This document shows, piece after piece, positions 20,470-32,224 of a DNA stretch of 64,000 nt. The notes under the pieces were generated by a model. The model did no database searches. It saw only the letters and a program-made list of their open reading frames with translations, and was not told the origin of the DNA. The stretch is from Nematostella vectensis. Taxonomy: Eukaryota; Cnidaria; Anthozoa; Actiniaria; Edwardsiidae. The position numbers were made by a program, and so were the translations under genes. The stretch's first letter is position 1, and every line of letters starts with the position of its first letter. The stretch is taken from NCBI RefSeq assembly GCF_932526225.1, contig NC_064037.1, positions 8,848,203-8,912,202 of the forward strand. Direction: 5' to 3'.

Positions 20470-21157
20470 CCTTAGAGTTACCTTGACTTCATTTATTATT
20501 TTGTATATATAATAGGGACGAGAGACCACGCCCTCACGCTCTTGACTGATTGGTGCTTCCCGTAACCTCTTGAATTGTTTTACATTTATTTTCTTTCATG
20601 CGGGACCACCACATGGATTGTTGTCTAGTCCTAGCGTATTAAAATAACGAGCCTAGTTTTGTATGTTTTGGTGCCATGTATTATATTGGCAGTGCCGCTG
20701 CTGTGCCGCGCCGCTGCTGTGGGCAAACAATTAAAGCTTGAAAACACCAGCCTCGTCTTAAAGATCCCGGCCAATCCCCTAACACATGGCTAGATGCCTA
20801 CTGTTTCAACACTTTTCCAACCTTTTTCATTTAGTAGTTTAAACTGCCAGAAACATATTGATTGTCAGCCTTCAATCACTATTGGCATTAGCTGTTAGTA
20901 ATATTTACGTGGTCCACGTAGGACATCCCGCACTCGGAAGGAGGAGCTTAATCTTGCTGGACTCTGGTCTGCTGATTATCTATGCTAAGCCAGGAAAGTG
21001 TACGCTTCCCTTCTCCCTTAGTTTCATAGCAAAGGGCATTCATTTTGTATCCTTTTACTCTTTTCAAGGTTTCCATTGTCCTCGCAAATTTTGTCGACAG
21101 TTAATGATATCTGATGTAACTGTTTGTATTATCGGGCACTATCCAATCACAGCAAAG
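20470..21157. other. Rest of the insertion after gene A
   Basis: It contains short CCGCTGCTGTG repeats near 20693-20722. A small open frame at 20858-21160 has no recognisable domain. Nothing is supported as a gene. Confidence 0.35.
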
Positions 21158-21419
21158 TAATAAACCGTCTGCTTTGAACTGTAGTCAAGATCTCGAGTCA
21201 AGAGTACAAGATTACATTCTTGGCCATTAAAAAAACACGTTAGGGTAATAAAGTAATTAAATGGGTACAGAAAGATGAACATGATCTTCTCAACCAATCA
21301 AAGTAGATCTTTAATAGAAGTTCCCAGGGCCGTAGCATGTAGAGGGGCACTGGGGGGTGCCCCTCCTTTTAATTGATTCGACAATGGTGTGCCCCCAATA
21401 TGTTTCAATACTTTGCTAC
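21158..21419. repeat. Downstream flank duplicated after both transporter genes
   Basis: The line CAAGAGTACAAGATTACATT and its surroundings recur at 52549-52745 after gene B. This marks the 3' part of the whole-gene duplication. Confidence 0.75.
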
Positions 21420-21620
21420 CGTGATGGCAACAGTCGGGTTTATATGGGGGAGGGGAGGGTGGGAAGTAAGCTCGTAAGACCGCTGGTCTCATATCACTGT
21501 GACAGTCGTAGCACGGTATGCTGATTTTTGTAGTTGGCTTATGGGATCTAGCATACCATATGACAGTAGCTATTTTGCTTAGAAAATGCGGACATTTGTT
21601 ATACATTTTCGGGCTTTTAT
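21420..21620. repeat. Segment A, 3' part, of the second unit
   Basis: It begins at GATGGCAACAGTCGG and matches 40157-40335 and 3140-3320. Only the last about 200 bp of segment A are present, joined directly to the gene A 3' flank, so this is a duplication junction. Confidence 0.8.
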
Positions 21621-21894
21621 ATATTACTAGTGGTTACCTGTGAAATATTCACGAAAAGCAATTCTTTGTTGTAAAAATGCACTGAAAAAAATGCAAGACA
21701 AAGAGTTGCTTTTTACAATAATTTTACAGTAAATATAAGCCTGTTTTTTATGAATGATCTCTAGTTAGAGTTTGGTATTTTGAAGCTGGGGAATTGAATC
21801 TGGTACTTTGAGAGCTTTTTAGCCAAATAATCTAATGAACTGGACATGAATTTTAACTCCAGACAACTGATGACTGATTTTTTCATTGTAAATA

Positions 21895-22350
21895 CACTCT
21901 CCCAGACCACGGGAATTAGGATACTTTGTCAGCGATTTCTTAATTAAATAAAATAAATGCATTCCAAATTTGTGTTGAATATTGTATTCAGCGAATAAAA
22001 TATATCTAACCTTTGTGCGAAATGTCTCCTGCCTCCCGATTCAGCGAAATCCTTTCTCGTTATATTTCTATTTCTCTTGTCTAAAAACCCACGCGATCGT
22101 TGTTGTCAACTCTCGAAACATTTGAACAGTACTGAGTAACCGTAGCCTCTTTAGTGTTCGTGACTAGCCCGAACGCTCTCCGAACCTAACTTCGTATTTA
22201 GGTTCTATATAAAATAAGAAGGGAGTAAAACAACGCTCGATTCCATTGTTCGAAAAACTGCCTAGTTACGGCCAATGTTGTGATGTTAGTATGAGACATG
22301 ATTGATGAGTGACAGCTCACTTTCTCTCGCGCCGCCGACACATGCCCGGG
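21895..22350. repeat. Interspersed repeat X, reverse copy
   Basis: Reverse complement of blocks of 9261-10330, with the middle shortened. It and its partner lie about 12 kb apart in opposite orientation on either side of gene A exons 2-3. Confidence 0.7.
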
Positions 22351-22564
22351 CATGCGACAAGTGCAGGGATCTGGGTTTATTTTTAAAAATGTTTTCCGGG
22401 GGGTGGGGGGAGTTCCTTGATAAAAATCTGATCACACCCGAAAGAACAAAGAGGGATTTTTTTATGACTTTGCAGTATTTCCACAGGTCGCTTATTGTCG
22501 GATTTGGCTACATACCAGAGTGATAGCTTGTGCTTTATAGTTTTGTTTACAAAAAGCACGTCTA

Positions 22565-22819
22565 TTAAAGCCGCATTGTCACCAGTTCACTTCCGAAGGT
22601 CCGACGGAAACCTCGACAGTTAAAAGACAAAAGAATCTATTAGAATCCGAGATATTTACATGCCATCCGCTCTAAATTATCAATCACATCCTCGAAGAAA
22701 CTTGCAATAGACAAACCGCTTTCAATATTTTAAAATATTTTTCGCGTTTTCCGTTAAAAATCATCGGAGATTGTGTTACGTAATCGACCGGAAGTAAACT
22801 GGTGACAATGCGGCTTTAA
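22565..22819. mobile_element. MITE flanked by TTAA
   Basis: The ends TTAAAGCCGCATTGTCACCA and their complement frame 255 bp with TTAA at both borders, which suits a piggyBac-like target. An opposite copy is at 57937-58227. Confidence 0.85.
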
Positions 22820-22841
22820 TAACCGAAAGTGGACCTTCTGT

Positions 22842-22851
22842 CGTTGTGTGT

Positions 22852-22882
<31 letters not shown>

Positions 22883-22888
22883 GGGGGG
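22842..22888. repeat. (GT)n followed by a 23-base G run
   Basis: Alternating GT from about 22842 runs into uninterrupted G at 22866-22888. Slippage-prone. Confidence 0.9.
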
Positions 22889-22914
22889 CGGGGGTGCACT
22901 CCCCCAGGGGCCTG

Positions 22915-23030
22915 GGCAACTAGAAGCTAGCAGGGAATAAATAGCTAGAACGTAACTAAACGCGTAGTAGGCAACTAGAAGCTTGCAGGGAATAAATAGC
23001 TAGCAAGCAACTAAATGCTAGTAGACAGTA
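22915..23030. repeat. 36-bp minisatellite remnant
   Basis: About three degenerate units with AACTAGAAGCTAGCAGGGAA, directly before segment B of this unit. Confidence 0.85.
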
Positions 23031-24032
23031 TTATTTAGGAAATTTGATTGACACAGAATGTTACCGGCTAGGAGCGTGCAAAATTCTAGGGCACGATAAC
23101 ATAACCAGTCCCAACGGGTCTGTTGCCTCTAAAAGACACGGAATATTTCGCAGGAGGAACAAGAAGAGGTCATGGGAGCCACCACGAGCCATCTGAGTGC
23201 ACTATGAAAGTTAAACGGGAAAACTCAGAGGTTCCCCGTGGATTTTGGGGTATGACCGAAGATCATTCAGAACTGTACGTACTGGATTCATATAGCCACC
23301 TTCATTGCGCTCAATGGACGCTTTTAATATCAATACTCTATTTCCCATTTACCATATTCTGATAACTACCTTCGTTATAAAGGTAAAATTCGTTAAAAAA
23401 AGGCTTTAAAAGTGCATGGTAAATTGTTTGTGAAAGCGATCTGTTCTGCATCTGCAAAAACACGCAAACACACGCGCAACCTTAATAGCACAAACAATGT
23501 TAATTATCATAATATGATGACCGCGTTTAGGAAGACCTCACGCTTTACTTGGCAACTCTCGCATTAATTTACAGCAAATGTGCATGGTGGCTTTTTCATT
23601 TTCATTTGGCTGTGTTTGGGACAGATGACATTGCATTGAGTGAATTTAGGCCACATTAAAAAATGTCGTTTATGGTCGCCGCCCGCGTCCGGAATGTGGG
23701 CCACATGCAACTTTTTTCTTTGAAAAATCTCTAGAATCTTGTGATTCTGAGTTTTGCGCTCTTCAATAACAAGAAATGACATCCAATGACATTATACATC
23801 GAAAGTTGTGTTCGGGAAACCATTTTCGCTTCACTAAACAGTGCATCAATTCCTATGATTGAATAAATAGTTTTTTCCCAGCCGAAAAGCCTAATTTTGA
23901 GATAATAAGAAGAAAAAAAGACAGATCAAAATGAGAAATAAAAACCGCCCGCACGAGTGCTCCCGAAGAAGGAGTTGCGACCCTAAATATATATTTTTAT
24001 GTAGCCTATGCTTTCGATATCTATCAAGTTAT
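23031..24032. repeat. Segment B, left part (unit interrupted by the 14.5-kb insertion)
   Basis: Matches 3841-4900 and 42256-42970. It stops at CTATCAAGTTAT (24021-24032). The next expected word, GATGTTTTCTGATTTC, is found at 38586, on the far side of the nested retrotransposons. Confidence 0.85.
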
Positions 24033-24179
24033 AAATAAACATTGTCCCACGGGATAATGAATTTATCTCGAGTAAGGTTTAATTATAGTTTCACTAGATA
24101 AGGTTGACAGGTTGATGGCGACAGCGGGGAATATCCGGATATCATTTTCACATGATGCACGTGGTTTGGCCACTATAAG
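24033..24179 (+). repeat. Split repeat A1, first part
   Basis: AAATAAACATTGTCCCACGG … CCACTATAAG, nearly identical to 38048-38195. It is cut by the gypsy insertion and continues at 28592. Confidence 0.85.
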
Positions 24180-24374
24180 TGTGACGTTAATTGTAATACT
24201 ACTCCCATTGATTGCGTGATTAATTGTGTGATTAAGCTGAGACAATCATATTGTAATACGACCCGCAGTCCGGGGTGAGGAGCACACAGATTAAAACAGT
24301 AAAAGGAGCTCAGAAATAACCTAAACCTTTAGTTCTCTTTCTTGCCTTGTAAAGTCTCCTACGACAACGTTACA
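24180..24374 (+). repeat. 5' LTR of gypsy 1
   Basis: Begins TGTGACG and ends GTTACA. It differs from the 3' LTR at only a few positions (e.g. CGACCCGCAGTC against GGACCCGCAGTT), which indicates a fairly recent insertion. Confidence 0.93.
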
Positions 24375-24488
24375 TGGCGTCAGAAGTGGTACAACTCAGT
24401 CTGTTCGATTGTGCGTTGGTACTCTACTAGTTTTCAAGTATATCGGGATTTCCTCGCCGTATATTTGCCTGGGCTTCGAGTATTGAAT

Positions 24489-25588
24489 ATGCCGGATACC
24501 GAGGATGAAAATGCAGCTGCTTCTCATCCCCACTTTATACAATCCAGTATACCTTTGCCGGGAAAACTCGAACTCAAGGGGAACCTTGCCTTAAACTGGA
24601 AAAGGTTCAAGCGTGTGTGGGATAACTACGAGATCGCCTCTCGTCTTAATACTCAGAGTAAAGCTCTCCGCGTCGCTACGTTGTTGAAATGCATTGTGCC
24701 AGATGTTTAAGATATTTACGATGGGTTGCCGTTTGAATCCGAAGCCGATCAGAAGGATATCGATAAGGTTCTAAAGTTATTAGAGGCATACTGCATCGAC
24801 GAAACTAATGAAACCTACGAACGGTATGTGTTCAATAAACGAAAGCAAGATCAAGTCTTTTGATTCATATTTGACATGCTTGCGCTCTCTAGCAAAAACA
24901 TGTAATTTTGGCAAGCTGAAAGATGGCTTGATCCGGGACAAAATCGTCCTGGGGATCAACGATAATTCCACTAGAAAGAAGCTATTAGCCGAAAGTAAAC
25001 TTACTCTAGAGAAGTGCATTAACATCTGCAGAGCTAACGAAACTACCGCTAAGCAATTTAAGGAAATAACGAGCGAAGATATTAGCGCAGTCGAATCGTA
25101 CCGCCGCCCGCAGCGCACCACAGGCGTCCCGCAGAATAAAGGACAGCGCGACACACAACACCCCACAATCAATTGCAAGTTTTGTTTAAAAAAAAAATAC
25201 AAAAAAGAAGGAACTATGTCCAGCCTGTATGAAACAATGCAACGATTGTGGTACCGCCAATCACTTCTCGGGCTCCTCGATGTGCACGGCGAGTCCAAAG
25301 TCCGCACAAAAGCCGGGGCAAAAGCCCAGAAATAGACCAGTGCATGGGGTAGAAGAATTTTCGGATGAAAGTGATGATTATTTTTTCTATGTGGAATCCG
25401 TAGGCGCAGTCAATGCTGCGCAATGTAAGCGTAAGATTTTTGCTTCAATGCAACTAAGAGATGAGCAAGTTAAAATTCAACTAGATTGTGGCGCGACAGT
25501 TAATATTCTACCTGTAGTCAAATACGTCCAGATATTCAATGACCCATCGCACGCCAGATTAAAAAAACCCAACAAAACTCAAGACTGA
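24489..25588 (+). pseudogene. gypsy 1 gag and protease, broken
   Basis: It starts at ATG 24489 (MPDTEDENAAAS). The gag-like frame meets an in-frame TAA at 24708-24710, continues in the same frame (IYDGLPFESEADQ), and then shifts frame near 24855. The nucleocapsid knuckle is split by another shift near 25195, leaving CKFC in one frame and CNDCGTANHFSGSSMC in the other. The aspartic protease motif appears near 25482-25510 as LDCGATVNILP, with Cys where the family has Thr or Ser in D-[TS]-G. Gag would package element RNA and the protease would process the polyprotein; neither can be made whole here. Confidence 0.8.
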
Positions 25589-25620
25589 GTTGAAACCCAT
25601 AGGAACGGTGAAGATCGAGT

Positions 25621-28318
25621 GTGAACCCAAAGAATGAGGACGCAATATTACTCGAGTTTGTAGTAGTGAACGAAGGCCACATGCCCATACTAGGCGCGCA
25701 AGCCATCCAACAGTTTCAGCTCATGACAATTAACAGCGACAATATCCTGTCAGTCAATGAGTTCCAATCCACTCAGCAAGTTATAGTTAGTGAGTTTGGC
25801 GATGTTTTCGAAGGTGATGGCGTTTTACAAGAAAAACTTCACCTTGAAGTCGACAAGACAACGCCCGTGGCTCACGAATGCTCACGAAAGCTCACGAATG
25901 CAAAGGTGTTTACTGTCGTAGATGCAAAAAACGGTTTTTGGCATGTCCAACTTGACGAAGAGAGTAGCTACCTCACCACGTTTGGTACCCCATGGTCACG
26001 ATACCGATGGACGCGCATGCCATTTGGAATTTCCCCTGCCCCTGAAGAATTCCAACATCGACTAGACAACGCCCTTCAAGGTCTAGACGGAGTAATGCCC
26101 ATCTTTGATGACATACTGATCTTTGGCGATCATGATTGGATCATGACGCGAAACTGAGAGCCCTACTTCAACGATGCCGCGAGAAGGGTGTCAAGTTAAA
26201 CAAAGAAAAGTTGAAGCTCCGTTGCAGCGAGGTAGACTTTATGGGTCACGTGATCTCCTCTGATGGTCTAAAGCCTGCCCCAGAAAAACTGCAAGGTATC
26301 AAGGAAATGCCGCCGCCGACCTGCAAGCAAGATGTGAAACGACTCCTCGGTATGGTCAACTACCTACAACGTTTCGCGCCAAATCTATCCGAAGTCACAG
26401 CACCACTGAGAGATCTACTCAAGGAAGACAACAGTTTCCAGTGGGATTCCGTCCAGCAGCGCAGTTTCGAAGCAGTTAAGAAGAGAATCTCTGAGACACC
26501 GGTCCTCAAGTTCTTTGACCCGACAGATAGTGTTGAGCTTCAATGTGATGCATCTGACAGAGGCTTGGGTGCTTGCCTGATGCAACATGGCCAGCCAGTG
26601 TCGTATGCATCACGCTCCATGACGGAAACGGAGACACACTACGCGCAGATTGAGAAGGAAATGCTGGCTATCGTCTTCGGAGTGGAGAGGTTCGAGCAAT
26701 GTGTTTACGGCCGACAAGTGACGGTACAATCAGACCACAAGCCGCTTGAAAGTATATTTAAGAAGAGCCTGATTAGCGCCCCTAAGCGACTCCAACGCAT
26801 GTTGTTGAGACTTCAAAAAATTGACTTGGAAGTGAGCTATGAGAAAGGTACAGAAATGGTACTGGTCAACACTCTAAGCAGAGCATATAAGGTGCTACCA
26901 ACAGAAGTAGCAGAAGTGAGAGGTGAAACCGAGAAAGATACCGAATCAATTAACATGGCACAATACCTTCCAGTTTCAAGCCAGACGCAGGCAAAGATCC
27001 AGCGCGCCACAGAAGCAGACGATGTGATGCGGGAGTTGAAGGCAGTGATAAGGCAAGGCTGGCCTTTGGCGAAAGACGACCTACAAGTCTGTCTCAGGGA
27101 CTACTTTCCCTTTAGAGATGAGCTCACCCTACAAAACGAGTCTTTCAAAGGTGAAAGACTCGTTTTACCAACATCTATGAAAGACGAAATGTTAGAGAAG
27201 CTGCACTCTAGCCACATTGGTATTCAAGGTTGCTTAAGGAGAGCTAGAGAGAGTATCTACTGGCCAGGTATTAATAAGGCAGTCGAAGATTACATAGCAA
27301 GGTGTGACACATGTAATACATACCAAGCGGAGCAAGGCAAAGAACCAATGATCTGCCACGAGATACCATCATGGGAAAAGGTAGGGATAGATATGTTTGA
27401 ACTTGACAATAAAGACTTTCTTGTCAGTGTTGATTATTACTTAAGTTTCTTTGAAGTTGACCGGTTGACCTCTAAGACTGCAAAAGAAGTAATCGGAAAA
27501 ATTAAAGCACACTTCGCAAGGCACGGTATACCAGACCAAGTGATCACTGATAATGGTCAACCATTTGCATCGGGACATTTTCTAGAGTTTTCAAACCACT
27601 ACAACTTCGAGCATGTTGCATTAGATTGAGCGTAAGTTCTCCGACTTACGCTCAATCTAATGGCAAAGTAGAAAATGCAGTTAAAATAGCCAAGAAGTTG
27701 ATAAGGAAAGCTTTCGAAGCAAAGAATGACCCCTACATGGCTCTGCGCGACTGGAGAAATACTCCATCAGAATGTCTTAACTCATCGCCAGTGCAGAGAA
27801 TCTTTGGTCGGAGAACCAAAACACTGTTGCCAACGTCGACTCGACTGCTTAACCCTAAGATTCCAGATAATGTCGAGCAAAAGATCAGAGGGCAGAAGGC
27901 TAGGCAAAGCTACTATTATAACAGAAGTGCAAAGGAGTTGAAGGAACTGAAGCCTGGTGATGTTGTGCGCATAGAGGAATTGGCAGAGGAAAAGCCTTGG
28001 ACTAAAGCACCCGTGGAAAGAAAGGTGGACATAAGATCGTACAATTTACGCACTGAGGATGGCAGAGTGTTCCGCAGAAACAGAATGCATCTTCGCCGAA
28101 CTCAAGAGGATATGAAGCCTTCAACGGATGAACCGTTACAACCACCGCAAGAGCGACTTATGCCTCCTTCTCCACCACAAGGGCTACCGCAGTCACAAAC
28201 AAGCGAGACCCCAAGGGAGGTACAACAGGAGCAGCCCCCAGCAACGCAAGAGACAGCAAGTGCCCCTGTCGTCACGCGAAGTGGAAGGGTTGTGAAGCCT
28301 CCCGTCCGATTCCAGTAA
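25621..28318 (+). pseudogene. gypsy 1 pol (RT, RNase H, integrase), broken
   Basis: RT motifs VVDAKNGFWHVQLD and IFDDILIFGD are present, but the N-terminal RT blocks between about 25870 and 25900 are deleted. A frameshift near 26140 leads into the thumb, RNase H (QCDASDRGLGA, DHKPLES) and the integrase zinc finger (HSSHIG … CDTC) with catalytic-core Asp residues (IDMFELD, ITDNGQPF). Near 27621 the frame is broken by a small inverted duplication. The last frame (27626-28318) holds the integrase Glu region (NGKVENAVK) and a C-terminal domain with RRNRMHLRR. Confidence 0.88.
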
Positions 28319-28390
28319 TTGTCATTAGAAGTTTGAACGTTTTTTTATTTGTATATAGAATTTATTCGAGTTTTGTTATGGAGAGGGAGA

Positions 28391-28586
28391 TGTGACGTTA
28401 ATTGTAATACTACTCCCATTGATTGCGTGATTAATTGTGTGATTAAGCTGAGACAATCATATTGTAATAGGACCCGCAGTTCGGGGTGTAGGAGCACACA
28501 GATTAAAACAGTAAAAGGAGCTCAGAAATAACCTAAACCTTTAGTTCTCTTTCTTGCATTGTAAAGTCTCCTACGACAACGTTACA
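28391..28586 (+). repeat. 3' LTR of gypsy 1
   Basis: TGTGACG … GTTACA, preceded by the purine tract 28380-28390 and followed by the target duplicate ATAAG (28587-28591). Confidence 0.93.
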
Positions 28587-28591
28587 ATAAG

Positions 28592-28670
28592 AACCCTTGT
28601 GAACCCGGGGTGCGGCCTTCTCCTCAGAGATAACGAACGATACAGACGTGCAGAGTGGCCATCCCAAAAG
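28592..28670 (+). repeat. Split repeat A1, second part
   Basis: AACCCTTGTGAACCCGGGGT … ATCCCAAAAG, matching 38197-38275. Confidence 0.85.
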
Positions 28671-28835
28671 AATTTTTTAGGCAAGTACTTACCACTATGG
28701 CACATGCACGTGTTTAATATTAGGATATTCATTTGTTCGACGCCTTCACGACCACATGGTACACAACTATTGCAAATTGAATTTCGGAAATTCAGTTCCG
28801 AATATTTTAGTAAAATAAATTACAGCTTTACGATC

Positions 28836-29250
28836 TGGATGTAGTCGAGAATTTCGCCCCTGACATTATTATCTTACAAATCGGTTCAAACGATTTAGTG
28901 TCGGCAAGTGTTGCCGTAGTTGGCCCTTAAATAGAGGCCCTTGTTCGTTTATTTGGGGAGCGTTCCACGTGGACCTTGTCTGTGTTTGCCAGCCTCTTAA
29001 ACGCTCGGCCCGAGATACTATTTATAACCAAAGGGTCGGAGCACTTTCTGGCTATTTAAAGCAGGCTATTGCCCCATTTCCATTTGACAGATTCTGGTCA
29101 CATAGGGGATTTTGGAACACGAAAGTTAATTTTTTTGGCTGAAGATGGTGTTCACCTGAACGACGCGGGTTCCGCTAAGTTCTTTCGCAGTATACGGGGA
29201 GCGGTTCTATTCTGTGTCAGCGCCTTGGGCTCCGCTTCGCCAGTTCCTTG
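28836..29250 (+). pseudogene. SGNH/GDSL hydrolase relic of the Ngaro-like element
   Basis: Pieces in shifting frames read DIIILQIGSNDLV (the GxND block of SGNH hydrolases), FWSHRGFWNTK, and AEDGVHLNDAGSAKFFRSI (the DxxH block near the C-terminus). In-frame TAA codons occur near 28928 and 29056, and frames shift in between. Some vertebrate Ngaro elements are known to carry an SGNH-type hydrolase gene; its role in transposition is unclear. Here it lies 5' of gag. It cannot produce a complete enzyme. Confidence 0.75.
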
Positions 29251-29602
29251 ACCATTGTCTCTCGCCGCCTTTGCGTTTAATCGCATTATTTTTCTGTATT
29301 GCGGGTCAGGGATTTTTTGCTTTATCAACGACCATATAGCGTGCAACCCAAATGCCGGCCGCTTTGTAAGAAGTCGCACCAATTGCGCTTGGTTTGTTGT
29401 TAAATGCTGTTTGTTTTCGTCGGAACTTGGCTTGTGTTTAGTCCTTTTATATGGCGCCCCCCCCTTTTTTGACTGCTCCTGGATAGGTAGTGGAGTCACG
29501 TCTTCAGATTGTGGTTTTTTATCCGGGTGTTGGGTACATTCTCCCCGCTATAAAAAATAAAGTATACCATTTCACGCCCCACACATACTTTCTTTACAAG
29601 TC

Positions 29603-30618
29603 ATGCCGCCAAAGCGTAAATCTACACAAGCGGGAGCCGCCAACAAACGGGCACGACCGGCCGACCCACCCGCGCAAGACAACCTCATATCAGTAGACGT
29701 GGCGACGTTGGCCTCGACGCTCGCTCAAGAGGTGAAAAAAGCGGTCAAAGAGGCAGTGCAGGAGTCGCGGCCCACGGAGGCGAGAGAACCTGAACGGCAG
29801 CCGCCCCCAGAGGACGAGGTTGTCCCTGTCGATGAAGTTCTGGACTTGCACGTGGACAAGGTTTCAGGTACTAGGGAGGTAGGAAGCCAGCTTAGTTTTG
29901 CTGGCATAGCTATGGAGCTAGGGGGCAGTTTGCCTGATAAGACTAAGGGCAAACTATGGGCAGACGAATACGTAGATTTCGGCATATTTTTTAATGCTAA
30001 TCCCCCAACTGAGCGCTATTCCCTGGCCTTAGACACTGCTTAGACAGGGACCAATCTAACTCGGCGTCTTTAACTTTCGAACCCTCTCGGCCTACGACGA
30101 AGCTCACTTCTATTAACCAATGGTTAACTGCCTTTCACGCTTATGTCGCAATTTATTCTGTAAAGTTTGCAGCAGCAACGCCGAAATTAATGAAGTACGG
30201 GGAAATGGTGCGCGAGATTGCAGCGAAGTCGGGGGATTGGTATTATTACGATCAACAATTCCGGCTCTTAAGGCAACGGGCTCCCAATAGATACCCCTGG
30301 GACCAAGTACATTGGGAACTGTGGTTGGGGGTGATTACATTTCGCGCAAGGTCGCCGCAAAGCACCGATCGGACTCATCAGCCCGCGGGCAGACAGCGCA
30401 ATTTTCGCCAATCAGGTTTGCCGGTCGGCTCTTGCTGGGCTTTTCACTCGGGTCGCCGCTGCACAGGCGCATGCAGGTTCGACCATAAGTGTTATAAATG
30501 CGGCGGACAGCACCCCGCAACTAAGTGCACAAACGGTCAAAAGCGCGCGGCCTTTACAACGAATCCCAACCCCAGCGCACCCCCGGGTAGTTACTCCCGT
30601 AAAGGTGGAGCGGCTTGA
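29603..30618 (+). pseudogene. Ngaro-like gag region, broken
   Basis: ATG 29603 opens a basic start (MPPKRKSTQAG) and an acidic, proline-rich middle, then ends at TAG 30041. The frame continues with a shift: SINQWLTAFHAYVAIYSVKF, then WYYYDQQFRLLRQR and YPWDQVHWELWL, lines shared by gag-like proteins of DIRS/Ngaro elements. A Cys/His cluster, CRFDHKCYKCGGQHPATKC, lies near 30475-30535 and would bind RNA. Confidence 0.75.
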
Positions 30619-32168
30619 TTTTCTGCTGAAAGGTTATTCGGGTCAAACATTTTTAGTTAACGGATTCGCTGATGGGTTTAGAATTATTTTTTTTCGGCGA
30701 GCGCCGCAGTGCATGTCCTCCTAACCTAAAATCAGCCAGAGATCATCCAAAAATCGTAAGCGATAAGATCGCAAAGGAAATTGCAGCGGGGAGGGTTGTC
30801 GGCCCCTTTCGTAAGCCTCCTTTTCAATCACTCTACTGCTCGCTGATAGGAGTTATCCCTAAAAAGACACCAGGGGAATACCGCCTTATTGAACATTTGT
30901 CTTTCCCTCATGGTAGTTCCATCAACGATTTCATACCCGAGGAAATATTCCTCAGTGCACTACGCTACAGTTTCGGATGCTATTTCTATCCTGCAGAGGA
31001 TGGGCCCTGGCTCCTTCATGGCCAAGACAGATATTAAATCTGCCTTCAGAATAATTCCTATACACCCGTCTGATCATCCGCTATTAGGCCTAACGTGGCA
31101 GGGTTCCTATTATTACGATCGCTGTCTCCCTATGGGTTGTTCTTCATCTTGTGCAATTTTCGGAGCTTTTAGCTCATCCCTCGAGTGACTGTCAATATCG
31201 CGATACGGAGCACTCGGAGTTCTGCATATCTTAGACGACACTATGCCGATAGTGTGGAAAAATGCCGGGAAGACTTGAATAACTTTCTTTCAAATGGTAA
31301 TTTCCTCGGGGTTCCAATCGCACAGGAAAAAACCATAGGTCCAGAGACGTGCTTGCAATTCGGGGGCATTACTCTGGATTCAGTGCATCAAGAAGCACGG
31401 CTACCCGGCGATAAGCTCGCAAAGTGTACGGCTTTGATAGCCTCTTTCCTTAAACGCAAAAAAGTCACACTTAAGGAATTGCAATCGCTTATCGGCCTCT
31501 TAAATTTCACCTGCTCAGTCGTTTTGCCGGGGCGCGCGTTTCTTCGTCGACTTATCGATCTCACTCGAGGCGTTAAGCACCCAGCGCATCGCATAAGGTT
31601 AACGCGCCAGACTAAGTCCGATCTCAAGGTTTGGCATTCTTTTTTAAATAATTATAACGGCAGATCATTTTTTTTTATCGAGGAGCGGTGGCAACTATCG
31701 TCAGAGCTCGAGCTATTTACGGACGCGGCAGGGTAAAAAGGTTATGGCGCGATTTTAGGACCTTTAGGAACGCACTGGTTTTACGGGTCTTGGCCAAAAG
31801 CCTGGCAAAACTTTAACATAACCTTTTTGGAATTTTTCCCAATTGTACTGGCACTCCATATCTGGGGCCATAGTATGTCCAATAAGTGCATTTGTTTGGT
31901 GACTGATAACGCAGCGCTCGTTGACGTCATTAACAAGCAGACCTCAAAACATAACCGGGTGATGATTCTAGTTCGGGATATGGTGTTAACCTGCCTTAAA
32001 TATAATATCGTTTTCCGCTCAAGGCATCTTAGAGGTCAGTTTAACACCAAGGCCGATTTGATTTCACGGTTCCAGGTCGATCAGTTTCGAGAAATATTTC
32101 TCGAAGCGGACGCTCGGCCAACCGCGGTACCCGTGAGCCTACGACCGGAGACTTGGTGCGTATTTTAA
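30619..32168 (+). pseudogene. Ngaro-like reverse transcriptase and RNase H, broken
   Basis: RT blocks are NLKSARDHPKIVSDKI, GVIPKKTPGEYRLIEHLSFP, AKTDIKSAFRIIPIHP and LPMGCSSSCAIF, then the catalytic ILDD (about 31228-31239). This is the DIRS-order type of RT, not the YxDD of LTR elements. Several frameshifts occur, and a TGA at 31186-31188 follows SSLE. RNase H follows: LELFTDAAG (then TAA), FLEFFPIVLALHIWG, LVTDNAALVDVINKQ. The region ends at TAA 32168. Confidence 0.85.
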
Positions 32169-32224
32169 ACAAACTGTTAGGTAACGCCCTCTCTTTCCGG
32201 GTCGCAACAAGCTTACGCTAGACC

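Larger units (their letters stand above)
24180..28586 (+). mobile_element. Ty3/gypsy retrotransposon 1 (+ strand), nested in A1
   Basis: Two LTRs of 195 and 196 bp (TGTGACGTTAAT … CAACGTTACA) bound gag, protease, RT, RNase H and integrase remains in the Ty3/gypsy order. A primer-binding-site candidate, TGGCGTCAGAAGTGG, follows the 5' LTR, and a purine tract, GGAGAGGGAGA, precedes the 3' LTR. Target duplication ATAAG at 24175-24179 and 28587-28591. Several frameshifts, stops and an RT deletion make it inactive. Confidence 0.93.

Noticed and set aside
20858-21160. 100-residue + strand frame after gene A
   Set aside because: No recognisable domain; it crosses the junction where duplicated flank sequence resumes.
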